From an uncultured Lachnospiraceae bacterium (lineage in GTDB: Bacteria > Bacillota > Clostridia > Lachnospirales > Lachnospiraceae), in contig CADCPP010000078.1 in NCBI GenBank assembly GCA_902803355.1, positions 1 to 6,621 of the forward strand: DNA of 6,621 nt. The letters are read 5' to 3'. Both the position numbers and the translations under genes were made by a program. Position 1 is the first letter of the stretch; each line of letters begins with the position of its first letter. Positions 1 through 6,142 of the stretch are shown here, piece by piece. The notes beneath the pieces were generated by a model that was given only the letters and a program-made list of their open reading frames with translations, was not told the DNA's origin and did no database searches.

Positions 1-1
1 C

Positions 2-523
2 TATCATCGGACCTACGGCCTGCCCTGCACGATCTCGAGGTGCTCCAACAACTACGGCCCGTACCAGTTCCCGGAAAAGCTGATCCCGCTCATGATCGCC
101 AATGCCCTCGCGGACAAGGCGCTGCCGGTCTACGGTACCGGAGAAAACGTGCGCGACTGGCTTTACGTGGAGGATCACTGCAAGGCGATCGATCTGATCA
201 TGCGAAAGGGACGCGTGGGCGAAGTCTACAATATCGGCGGCCACAATGAAATGGCCAATATCGATATCGTGAAGCTCATCCTGAAGGAGCTCGGCAAGCC
301 GGAGAGCCTCATCACCTTTGTGACGGACCGCAAGGGGCATGATATGCGCTACGCGATCGATCCGGCCAAGATCCACGCGGAGCTTGGCTGGCTGCCGGAG
401 ACCATGTTCAAAGACGGGATCAAAAAGACCATCCGCTGGTATCTGGACCATCAGGAGTGGTGGAAGACCATCATCAGCGGCGATTATCAGAACTATTACG
501 AAAGAATGTACGGAAACCGCTGA
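2..523 (+). CDS. rfbB: dTDP-glucose 4,6-dehydratase, C-terminal part (5' end cut by window)
   Basis: This enzyme (RfbB/RmlB) converts dTDP-glucose to dTDP-4-keto-6-deoxyglucose in the cytoplasm, the second step of dTDP-L-rhamnose synthesis. It is an extended short-chain dehydrogenase/reductase using bound NAD. Only the last 173 residues are present, about half of a usual ~340-residue protein, so the NAD-binding Gly motif and catalytic YxxxK lie upstream. What is visible is characteristic: YHRTYGLP at the start, then SRCSNNYGPYQFPEKLIP, the substrate-site stretch VYGTGENVRDWLYVEDHC, and YNIGGHNE. The frame is open from base 2 to the TGA at 521-523, and the end YYERMYG is usual for the family. 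It lies 13 nt before rfbD. Identity is very secure; the true start is outside the window. Confidence 0.96.
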   Translation, partial: YHRTYGLPCTISRCSNNYGPYQFPEKLIPLMIANALADKALPVYGTGENVRDWLYVEDHCKAIDLIMRKGRVGEVYNIGGHNEMANIDIVKLILKELGKPESLITFVTDRKGHDMRYAIDPAKIHAELGWLPETMFKDGIKKTIRWYLDHQEWWKTIISGDYQNYYERMYGNR

Positions 524-536
524 ACAGGAGGGGACA

Positions 537-1451
537 ATGAAGGTCTTAGTTACCGGCGCCGCAGGCCAGCTTGGCCACGATGTCATGAATGAACTGCATA
601 AGAGAGGCTATGAAGGCATCGGGAGCGACCTGAAGCCGGAGTACAGCGGCGTGCAGGATGGCTCGCCGGTCACGACGATGCCGTATATCCCGCTGGATAT
701 TACGGATGAAGAAGCGGTGCACAGGGCAGTCCGCGAGATCAGACCGGACGCCATCGTTCACTGCGCGGCCTGGACCGCGGTCGATGCGGCGGAGGATCCG
801 GCAAATGCGCCGAAGGTGCGGCAGATCAACGCTGTGGCGACAGCCTTTCTGGCGGATGCTGCAAAAGAAGCGGATGCCAAGATGATCTATATCAGTACGG
901 ACTATGTGTTCAACGGTCTGGGGACCAAACCCTGGGAACCGGACTGCAAGGACTATGCCCCGCTGAACGTCTATGGCCGCAGCAAGCTGGCCGGAGAGCT
1001 GGCGGTCAGCAGAACGCTGCAGAAGTACTTTATCGTCCGTATCGCCTGGGTCTTCGGACTCTCGGGCCAGAACTTCATCAAGACCATGCTGAAGCTTTCG
1101 GAAACGCATGATACCCTGCGCGTGGTCGACGATCAGATCGGGACACCGACCTACACCTTTGATCTGGCGCGGCTGCTGGTGGACATGCTGGAAACCGAAA
1201 AATACGGCTATTACCATGCCACCAACGAAGGCGGGTTTATTTCCTGGTATGATTTTGCCTGCGAGATCTTCCGCCAGGCGGGAAAAAAGGTGACGGTGAT
1301 CCCGGTCACGACCGAAGAATACGGAAAATCGGCGGCATCGCGTCCCATGAACAGCCGCCTGAGCAAAAAGAAGCTGAAGGCGAATGGCTTTGCCCTGCTT
1401 CCTTCATGGCAGGACGCACTGACCCGTTATCTGAAAGAGATCGGGTATTGA
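537..1451 (+). CDS. rfbD: dTDP-4-dehydrorhamnose reductase
   Basis: This cytoplasmic enzyme (RfbD/RmlD) reduces dTDP-4-keto-L-rhamnose to dTDP-L-rhamnose with NAD(P)H, the last step of donor synthesis. At 304 aa it is full length. The Rossmann motif GAAGQLG is at residues 7-13, STDYVF at 120-125 and the catalytic YGRSK (Y146, K150) at 146-150. Further family signatures are HCAAWTAVD (75-83), RIAWVFG (168-174) and the substrate-side DQIGTPTYT (199-207). The ATG at 537 is chosen because AGGAGG at 526-531 sits 5 nt upstream and the protein then begins directly at the nucleotide-binding strand MKVLVTG. The same frame is open further upstream but only overlaps rfbB there. Residues 36-52 (VQDGSPVTTMPYIPLDI) form a spacer that I recall from clostridial RfbD. 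It sits between rfbB and rfbC. Confidence 0.97.
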   Translation: MKVLVTGAAGQLGHDVMNELHKRGYEGIGSDLKPEYSGVQDGSPVTTMPYIPLDITDEEAVHRAVREIRPDAIVHCAAWTAVDAAEDPANAPKVRQINAVATAFLADAAKEADAKMIYISTDYVFNGLGTKPWEPDCKDYAPLNVYGRSKLAGELAVSRTLQKYFIVRIAWVFGLSGQNFIKTMLKLSETHDTLRVVDDQIGTPTYTFDLARLLVDMLETEKYGYYHATNEGGFISWYDFACEIFRQAGKKVTVIPVTTEEYGKSAASRPMNSRLSKKKLKANGFALLPSWQDALTRYLKEIGY

Positions 1452-1478
1452 GATCGACAGCATAAGGAGAATGCCGGA

Positions 1479-2081
1479 ATGAGCCAGATCAGCGTTAACA
1501 CATGCGGCATCGAGGGCCTCGTTGAGATCCAGCCTACGGTGCACCGCGACGCGCGCGGATATTTTGTCGAAACGTATAACCAGCGGGATATGGAAGAAGC
1601 CGGCCTGCCGATGATCTTCGTGCAGGATAACCAGAGCGCCTCTGTGAAAGGCGTGCTGCGCGGCCTGCACTATCAGAAGGAACATCCGCAGGGCAAGCTG
1701 GTGCGGGTCGTCCGCGGCGAAGTCTTTGATGTGGCGGTGGACCTGCGGGCAAAAAGCCCCACCTTCGGCAAATGGCACGGTGTGCTGCTGAGCGCGGAGA
1801 AGATGAATCAGTTTTATATTCCCGAAGGCTTTGCCCACGGCTTCCTGGTGCTTTCCGACTACGCGGAATTCTGCTATAAGGTGACGGACTTTTATCACCC
1901 CGGCGATGAAGGCGCGCTGGCCTTCAACGATCCGGAGATCGCCGTCAGCTGGCCCGGCCTTAAGGGAGACTATCCCGGCTCCGCGGATCCCTCCGGTTAC
2001 CGGATGGAGGACGGCACGCCGCTCACGCTTTCAGCCAAAGATATCCTTGCCCCGAGGCTCGGAGAGGCCTTCCGCTTCTGA
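1479..2081 (+). CDS. rfbC: dTDP-4-dehydrorhamnose 3,5-epimerase
   Basis: RfbC/RmlC inverts C3 and C5 of dTDP-4-keto-6-deoxyglucose, feeding the keto sugar to RfbD. It is a cupin-fold cytoplasmic enzyme that needs no cofactor. The 200-aa protein shows the opening HRDARGYFVETYN (22-34), VQDNQSASVKGVLRGLHYQ (48-66) with the catalytic His at H64, K73 in QGKLVRVVRGEVFDVAVDLR, PEGFAHGF (115-122) and Y133 in FCYKVTDFY. The late LSAKD motif (D188) probably supplies the Asp partner of the catalytic His. It is slightly longer than the common ~183 aa because residues about 160-184 are extended, which I recall in clostridial homologues. AAGGAG at 1464-1469, 9 nt before the ATG, supports the start. It follows rfbD by 27 nt. 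Nothing suggests decay. Confidence 0.97.
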   Translation: MSQISVNTCGIEGLVEIQPTVHRDARGYFVETYNQRDMEEAGLPMIFVQDNQSASVKGVLRGLHYQKEHPQGKLVRVVRGEVFDVAVDLRAKSPTFGKWHGVLLSAEKMNQFYIPEGFAHGFLVLSDYAEFCYKVTDFYHPGDEGALAFNDPEIAVSWPGLKGDYPGSADPSGYRMEDGTPLTLSAKDILAPRLGEAFRF

Positions 2082-2158
2082 ACGACTGGACATGATACAG
2101 CGTCTGGATGACCGGTATCTGATCGCTGCGTAAATCTCTTGTTTTCCGGAGGATCTGC
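2082..2158 (+). other. 77-bp gap between rfbC and the sugar transferase gene
   Basis: This is the longest non-coding stretch in the window. It ends with the ribosome binding site GGAGG (2148-2152), 6 nt before the ATG at 2159. I see no T-tract hairpin, so no Rho-independent terminator, and no convincing -35/-10 pair: TGGACA at 2087-2092 and TATCTG at 2116-2121 are 23 bp apart, too far for a usual sigma-70-type promoter. A 13-codon open frame at 2092-2133 lacks a good ribosome binding site. Most likely it is simply a longer spacer within one transcript, though a weak internal promoter cannot be excluded. Confidence 0.5.
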
Positions 2159-3583
2159 ATGAAGAAGCAAAAAACGCTTCAGCGATTTTCACATTCCCTG
2201 CTGGCTCTGACACGGGCCGCAGCCTTTCTGGCTGCGGCGCTTCCGTATTTTCTGATCATGGGGCAGCGTTATTTCCCCTTGCTCAATCTTTCCCGTACCC
2301 TCGCGGTCACCGCGCTGGCCTTCCTGATGGCCTATATCTTTATGGGACGGGTCTACGGAGGCTTTGACATCGGCAAGCGCAAGAGCAAGCCCATCATCTA
2401 TTCTCAGGTGGCGGCGCTGCTGTTCACTGATCTGATCGCGCAGCTCTTCCTGTCGATCATGCTTTCCAACGAGACGAGCGACAACCGCTTCCGCGTGGCC
2501 AATCTCTGGTTCATGCTTCTTTCCTATGCGGTCCAGATCCTCCTGCTGATCATATTGACCTATGCGCTGAACGCCCTGTATTTCAAGGTGCATGCGCCTT
2601 CAAAATGCCTGGTGGTCTCCAAAGAGGGGACGGATATCCAGAGCTTTTTAAAGGAGATCGGCAAATTTCAAAAGCAGTTTCAGGTGATGGCGGAGGCAGA
2701 CTGGCAGGATCCGGATCTGGAGCAGTCCATCTACCAGAACGACATCATCTTTTTCTACGGGCTTACCCCTGCGGAGCGGGCACGCGGCGTCCTGTACTCG
2801 TACCGCAAGAAAAAAGACATTTATTATTCTATGGAACTGACGGATATCGTGGCGCTGCGCAGCGAGACCGTGTATTTCTCCGATAAATCCATGATCGCCT
2901 CCCCTGAGCGCTATATGAGCTTTGAGCAGCGCTGCATCAAACGCGGGATGGACCTTGTACTGGCTTCTTTTGCCCTGGTGCTGCTGAGCCCGGTTTTCCT
3001 GCTCACGGCCCTGGCCATCAAGCTGGAGGACGGCGGTCCCGTCTTTTACCGGCAGGAACGCGTGACCTTCGGCGGGCGCATTTTCGAGGTGCTGAAGTTC
3101 CGCTCCATGCGGGCGGAAGAGGGGGGAAAACACGTCTCCGTCTCCAAGGATGATGACCGCATCACCAAGGTGGGGCGCTTTATCCGCAAGTACCGGATCG
3201 ATGAATTCCCGCAGCTCATCAATATCATCAAGAGCGATATGAGCATCGTGGGACCGCGGCCGGAGATGGTGGAGAATGTCGAAAAATATACCGCGGAATA
3301 TCCTGAGTTTGTCTACCGTGAGCGGGCCAAGGCCGGTCTTACCGGCATGGCGCAGATCTACGGCAAGTACAACACCAGCCCGAAGGACAAGCTCATGCTG
3401 GACCTTTCCTACATCGAGCAGTTCAGCATCTGGCTGGACTTAAAGCTCATGTTCCGCACCGTCCTGGTCCTGTTTACCCCGGATGAAAGCACGGAAGCTT
3501 TTGCGGAGGACCAGAGCAGCAGCGCGGACGCTTTGACGGCAGAGCTGACGGCAGACAAGGCCAAGGAGGCAGCAGATGAGTGA
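2159..3583 (+). CDS. polyprenyl-phosphate sugar-1-phosphotransferase (polysaccharide-priming enzyme)
   Basis: This is an integral membrane enzyme of the WbaP/PglC superfamily. Such enzymes transfer a sugar-1-phosphate from a nucleotide sugar to undecaprenyl phosphate on the inner membrane face, starting capsule, exopolysaccharide or wall-glycan synthesis. The 474-aa protein has about four N-terminal hydrophobic segments (roughly 12-34, 42-62, 80-102, 115-142), a cytosolic linker domain (about 146-255), then the bacterial sugar-transferase core from KRGMD (261-265). The core shows a reentrant hydrophobic helix with P278, GPVFYRQERV (293-302), KFRSM (313-317), RITKVGRFIR, and IDEFPQL with the probable catalytic pair D348-E349, followed by DMSIVGPRPEM (360-370). 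The linker resembles a CoA-binding-like fold but lacks an obvious glycine-rich loop. Residues 441-474 are an acidic low-complexity tail. GGAGG at 2148-2152 supports the start. The sugar used cannot be read from sequence; glucose, galactose or an N-acetylhexosamine are all possible. Confidence 0.93.
   Translation: MKKQKTLQRFSHSLLALTRAAAFLAAALPYFLIMGQRYFPLLNLSRTLAVTALAFLMAYIFMGRVYGGFDIGKRKSKPIIYSQVAALLFTDLIAQLFLSIMLSNETSDNRFRVANLWFMLLSYAVQILLLIILTYALNALYFKVHAPSKCLVVSKEGTDIQSFLKEIGKFQKQFQVMAEADWQDPDLEQSIYQNDIIFFYGLTPAERARGVLYSYRKKKDIYYSMELTDIVALRSETVYFSDKSMIASPERYMSFEQRCIKRGMDLVLASFALVLLSPVFLLTALAIKLEDGGPVFYRQERVTFGGRIFEVLKFRSMRAEEGGKHVSVSKDDDRITKVGRFIRKYRIDEFPQLINIIKSDMSIVGPRPEMVENVEKYTAEYPEFVYRERAKAGLTGMAQIYGKYNTSPKDKLMLDLSYIEQFSIWLDLKLMFRTVLVLFTPDESTEAFAEDQSSSADALTAELTADKAKEAADE
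2216..2238 (+). repeat. perfect 9-bp inverted repeat (hairpin) early in the sugar transferase gene
   Basis: GCCGCAGCC at 2216-2224 and GGCTGCGGC at 2230-2238 are exact reverse complements separated by TTTCT. That gives a 9-bp stem with eight G-C pairs and a 5-nt loop, starting 57 nt after the start codon. It codes for an Ala-rich turn of the first membrane segment (AAAFLAAA). No run of T follows immediately, so it is not a standard terminator. It may be a by-product of repeated Ala codons, or it could slow ribosomes or polymerase. Confidence 0.6.
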
Positions 3584-4337
3584 TAAGATCCCGGTCTCCG
3601 GCGCCATCGTCACCTATCACAACCGTGACGAGATCCTGGACTGCCTTAGGAGCATCAGCGAACACACGCAGGGAGTCGAGCTTTCCCTGTTTATCTCGGA
3701 TAACGGTTCGGATGACGGCACCCCTGCCGCCGTGCGGGCCGCTTTTCCTGCGGTGACGGTGATCGAAAACGGGGCAAATCTCGGCTTCGGCGCCGGTCAT
3801 AACAGAGTGCTGCCGCTGCTGCACTCGAAGTATCATGTGATGATCAATCCGGACATCACCCTGCAGGAGGACGCGATCTCTGCCATGGTCTTGTACATGG
3901 AAGCGCATCCGGAAGTGGGACTGATGATGCCGGATATCCGCTATCCGGACGGGAGCAGGCAGATCCTGCCAAAGCATGATCCCAGCTGGTGGTATATGAT
4001 CGCGGGGAAATTCCTTCCTTCGGTGCGCAAAGCGTACTGCCGCGGAGGGGAAGCCATGGATCAGCCTGAGGAGATCGAATTCTGCTCCGGCTGCTTCTGC
4101 ATGATCCGCACGGAACTGTTCAAGACCCTCGGCGGCTTTGATGAGCGCTATTTTCTTTATATGGAGGATGCGGACTTAAGCCGCCGGGTGCGGCAGAACG
4201 CGAAGGTGATCTTTTTCCCCGGCGCGAAGGTCACGCATGCCTGGCATCATGACAGCGCAAAGAGCAGCAGGGCATTAAAGCTCCATCTCCAGTCCGCGCG
4301 GAAATACTTTGCCAAATGGAAGGGGGAGAAGCAATGA
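3576..4337 (+). CDS. GT2 family glycosyltransferase, probable rhamnosyltransferase (WbbL-like)
   Basis: This 253-aa protein has a GT-A fold, is probably cytosolic or peripheral on the inner membrane face, and likely adds a sugar to the lipid-linked acceptor made by the upstream enzyme. It shows the N-terminal nucleotide-binding strand GAIVTYHNRDEI (9-20), SDNGSDDGT (41-49), NLGFGAGHN (68-76) and NPD at 91-93 in the place of the metal-binding DXD. SGCFCMIRTELF is at 171-182 and GGFDERYFLYMEDAD at 186-200, whose E197-D198 provide the catalytic base region. The closing HAWHHDSAKSSRALKLHLQSARKYF is a pattern I associate with WbbL-type rhamnosyltransferases, which add rhamnose to a priming lipid-linked sugar. 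The length fits WbbL (about 260 aa). Its ATG overlaps the preceding gene by 8 nt, with AAGGAGG at 3563-3569, implying translational coupling. GT2 membership is firm; donor and acceptor are inferred from resemblance and the rfb neighbours. Confidence 0.9.
   Translation: MSDKIPVSGAIVTYHNRDEILDCLRSISEHTQGVELSLFISDNGSDDGTPAAVRAAFPAVTVIENGANLGFGAGHNRVLPLLHSKYHVMINPDITLQEDAISAMVLYMEAHPEVGLMMPDIRYPDGSRQILPKHDPSWWYMIAGKFLPSVRKAYCRGGEAMDQPEEIEFCSGCFCMIRTELFKTLGGFDERYFLYMEDADLSRRVRQNAKVIFFPGAKVTHAWHHDSAKSSRALKLHLQSARKYFAKWKGEKQ
4322..4328 (+). promoter_or_regulatory. ribosome binding site deciding the start of the second GT2 gene
   Basis: GGGGGAG lies 5 nt before the ATG at 4334. It supports that start over the in-frame ATG at 4316, from which the extra residues would be only MEGGEA and which lies upstream of this purine tract. 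Starting at 4334 gives the common ATGA stop-start overlap with the preceding gene. Confidence 0.7.
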
Positions 4338-5284
4338 GCCGGGTTACGATCCTTCTTGCGGCGTATAAGGGGAACGATTACGCAGGCGCCATGATCGATT
4401 CTATTCTGGCGCAGGATTGTGATGACTGGGAACTGATCCTGTCGGACGACGGAACGGATACAGAGGCGCTGCTTGCTTCCTATGCGGAAAAGTACCCTGA
4501 CCGGATCATCCATCACCGCTCCGGACTGCGCTTTGGCAGCGCGCAGAAGCATTTTCTGCATCTTATGAAGGAATACCGGAACGCGGAGTATCTGATGTTC
4601 TGCGATCAGGATGACGTATGGCATCCCGACAAGGTGCGCAAAACACTGGCGGCGATGCAGGAGGCGGAGCGAAAAGCCCGCGCGGAGAGCCGTGAAGAGA
4701 ACGCGCCGCCCATCCTTGTGCATACAGATCTGCGGGTCGTGGACGGGGCGCTCAGGCCGATCGATGAAAGCTTTATGCATTATTCGCGCCTTGACGGCAG
4801 GCGCCTTGCCCTGAATGAACTCCTGATTCAGAACGTGGTCACCGGCTGCACGCTGATGATCAACAGACCGCTCACGGCTCTTGCCCTTGAGGGCGCAGGA
4901 GAGGAAAAGATGCTGATGCACGACTGGTGGATCGCGCTTTGTGCGGCGGCTTTCGGAAAGAGCGTTTTTCTGCCCGAAGCGACCATCGATTACCGTCAGC
5001 ACGGCGGGAACACTGTAGGGGCCAAGAGCCCGCTGAACCCGGCTTATTTAAAGAGCCGCCTTTCCGGCGGCGCCATCAAAAAGGCACTGAACGATACCTC
5101 GGCGCAGGCGGCGGCCTTTCTTTCGGTCTACGGGGACCGGCTGGATGAAGCGCAGAAAGAACTGGTCGGGACCTATGCGAAGCTTCCGGATATGGGAAAG
5201 CTTGCCCGCCTTCGCAGCTACTCGCGCTGCGGCTTCTGGAAAAAGGATCCCGGCCGCCGCATCGCTCAGATGATCTGGGGGTAA
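4334..5284 (+). CDS. GT2 family glycosyltransferase, probable rhamnosyltransferase (RgpB-like)
   Basis: This 316-aa GT-A glycosyltransferase probably extends the glycan with rhamnose. Its motif order matches streptococcal RgpB, which adds alpha-1,3-linked L-rhamnose in rhamnose wall polysaccharide: ILLAAYKGNDY (6-16), DWELILSDDGTDT (31-43), FCDQDDVWHPDKV (89-101) with the metal/nucleotide-binding DQDD at 91-94, HTDLRVVD (130-137), NVVTGCTLMINRPL (167-180), MHDWWIALCAAAFGK (195-209) and YRQHGGNTVGA (220-230). The C-terminal ~85 residues are more variable, as in related enzymes. It overlaps the preceding GT2 gene by 4 nt (ATGA), so the two products are probably made together. An alternative start 18 nt upstream is less likely on ribosome-binding-site position. 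Family membership is very secure; rhamnose as donor and the linkage formed are inferred from RgpB resemblance and the rfb genes nearby. Confidence 0.9.
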   Translation: MSRVTILLAAYKGNDYAGAMIDSILAQDCDDWELILSDDGTDTEALLASYAEKYPDRIIHHRSGLRFGSAQKHFLHLMKEYRNAEYLMFCDQDDVWHPDKVRKTLAAMQEAERKARAESREENAPPILVHTDLRVVDGALRPIDESFMHYSRLDGRRLALNELLIQNVVTGCTLMINRPLTALALEGAGEEKMLMHDWWIALCAAAFGKSVFLPEATIDYRQHGGNTVGAKSPLNPAYLKSRLSGGAIKKALNDTSAQAAAFLSVYGDRLDEAQKELVGTYAKLPDMGKLARLRSYSRCGFWKKDPGRRIAQMIWG

Positions 5285-5287
5285 GAG

Positions 5288-5692
5288 ATGATCGTCGGAA
5301 TCGGAACGGATATCTGCAGCATCGAACGCTTCGAAGATGAGGAGAAGCGGAACGCGCTCCTTGCACGCTTTTATACGGAAGGTGAAAGAGAATACATTAC
5401 AGGCCGAGGAATGGGCGCGGCGGCTTCGGCAGCTGCCTGCTTTGCGGCAAAGGAGGCCTGCGCCAAGGCGCTCGGGACCGGCTTTCGCGGCTTTGGACCG
5501 TCGGATATCGAGGTGATCCACAATGAGGACGGAAAGCCCGGATACCGGCTGCTGGGGGAGGCAATGATGCTTGCCCGCAGAAAGGGCGTTGACCGCGTGC
5601 ATCTTTCGCTTTCTCATGACGGCGGGCAGGCGATCGCCTTTGCCTTGCTGGAAGGAAGAGGAAGGAAGGGACATGACCTTCTCTGGGATTAA
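5288..5692 (+). CDS. acpS: holo-[acyl-carrier-protein] synthase
   Basis: AcpS moves the 4'-phosphopantetheine arm from coenzyme A to the active Ser of acyl carrier protein, making holo-ACP for fatty acid synthesis. It is a small cytoplasmic, usually trimeric, Mg2+-dependent enzyme. At 134 aa it is typical in length. The N-terminus GIGTDICSIERF carries the metal ligand D8. The helix motif FAAKEACAKALGTGFRGF (52-69) carries K55 and the second metal ligand E56. DIEV (73-76), GKPGYRLLG (82-90) and HLSLSHD (105-111) complete the family pattern. The start is 3 nt after the preceding stop, with GGGGG at 5277-5281 as a weak ribosome binding site. The C-terminal LEGRGRKGHDLLWD overlaps the next gene. 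Finding it directly behind glycosyltransferases is unusual in my experience, but the enzyme itself looks intact and ordinary. Confidence 0.95.
   Translation: MIVGIGTDICSIERFEDEEKRNALLARFYTEGEREYITGRGMGAAASAAACFAAKEACAKALGTGFRGFGPSDIEVIHNEDGKPGYRLLGEAMMLARRKGVDRVHLSLSHDGGQAIAFALLEGRGRKGHDLLWD
5650..5671 (+). repeat. 22-nt purine tract with tandem 9-bp repeat, holding the ribosome binding site of the next gene
   Basis: An unbroken purine run contains GGAAGGAAG twice (5650-5658 and 5660-5668), separated by one A. It codes for the end of acpS and, through AGGAAG at 5663-5668, places a ribosome binding site 4 nt before the ATG at 5673. This decides the start of the DUF2752 gene. The doubled repeat offers two Shine-Dalgarno-like registers. 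Confidence 0.6.
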
Positions 5693-6128
5693 GCAGAGAA
5701 AACATCGCTGGCTTGCTTATGCGCCCTCCCGCACAGACAATGTGCTGTATGGGATAGGCTGGGGGCTGATCGCTCTGGGAGCCGCTGCTCTTTTCCTGCA
5801 TCGGTTCAGACCGGGACTTGCCGCAAAGCTTCGCTGGCCCTTTCCCTGCGCGTTTTACCGCGTGCTGCACATTCCCTGCCTTGGCTGCGGCGCGACCAGG
5901 GCGCTGCGGGCCTTCCTGCAGGGGGATCTGATGACGTCTTTTTCGTATCATCCGGCTGTACCGGCAGCGTGCCTTTCGGCCCTGCTTTTTATGATCTCAC
6001 AGACGGCCGGACGTCTTTCCCGCGGAAAGATACGCATGCTGACGTTTAACGACGGTATGATCTATGCCCTGCTCTTTATCATTCTGCTGCAGTGGATCGT
6101 GAAGCTGATCATCGGCTGGACGCCGTAA
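5673..6128 (+). CDS. DUF2752 family small membrane protein
   Basis: This 151-aa protein has no established biochemical function that I know. It contains the DUF2752 signature: a lone Cys (C59) in PFPCAFYRVLHI, then PCLGCGATRALRAFLQGD (68-85) with C69 and C72, then a hydrophobic stretch starting near SYHPAVP. The more usual form of the core is CPGCGxTR; here the Pro after the first Cys is Leu. Hydrophobic segments lie at about 24-42, 94-110 and 126-147, so it is probably an inner-membrane protein with a basic N-terminus (KQRKHR) inside. The CxxC pair could bind metal or be redox-active, but this is speculation. The ATG at 5673 is chosen because of the purine-rich ribosome binding site just before it. 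A longer version from 5571 would add residues that merely read acpS out of frame. It overlaps acpS by 20 nt and ends 14 nt before tex. Confidence 0.85.
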   Translation: MTFSGIKQRKHRWLAYAPSRTDNVLYGIGWGLIALGAAALFLHRFRPGLAAKLRWPFPCAFYRVLHIPCLGCGATRALRAFLQGDLMTSFSYHPAVPAACLSALLFMISQTAGRLSRGKIRMLTFNDGMIYALLFIILLQWIVKLIIGWTP

Positions 6129-6142
6129 ATAAAGAGGAACCT

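Noticed and set aside
546..1217. Long minus-strand open frame (223 codons) opposite rfbD, and similar minus-strand frames elsewhere
   Set aside because: It lies wholly opposite a confidently identified gene, its translation is rich in His, Arg and Gln with no recognisable motif, and GC-rich coding DNA commonly leaves such open antisense frames.
2087..2121. Possible promoter TGGACA ... TATCTG in the 77-bp gap
   Set aside because: The spacing is 23 bp and the -10 match is poor; nothing else in the gap fits better.
2092..2133. 13-codon open frame (MIQRLDDRYLIAA) in the gap before the priming transferase, considered as a leader peptide
   Set aside because: There is no good ribosome binding site before it, no run of regulatory codons, and no terminator/antiterminator hairpins follow.
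3930..3948. Inverted repeat CCGGATA-tccgc-TATCCGG
   Set aside because: It lies inside the GT2 gene, encodes the ordinary stretch PDIRYPDG, and has no T-tract, so it is not a terminator and probably incidental.
5055..5071. Hairpin GCCGCC-tttcc-GGCGGC inside the second GT2 gene
   Set aside because: It is a short 6-bp stem in coding sequence without a following T-run; such stems are expected in GC-rich DNA.
5571..5672. Upstream in-frame ATG that would extend the DUF2752 protein by 34 residues
   Set aside because: The added residues are an out-of-frame reading of acpS, the overlap would grow to over 120 nt, and the ATG at 5673 has a better ribosome binding site and gives the normal family layout.
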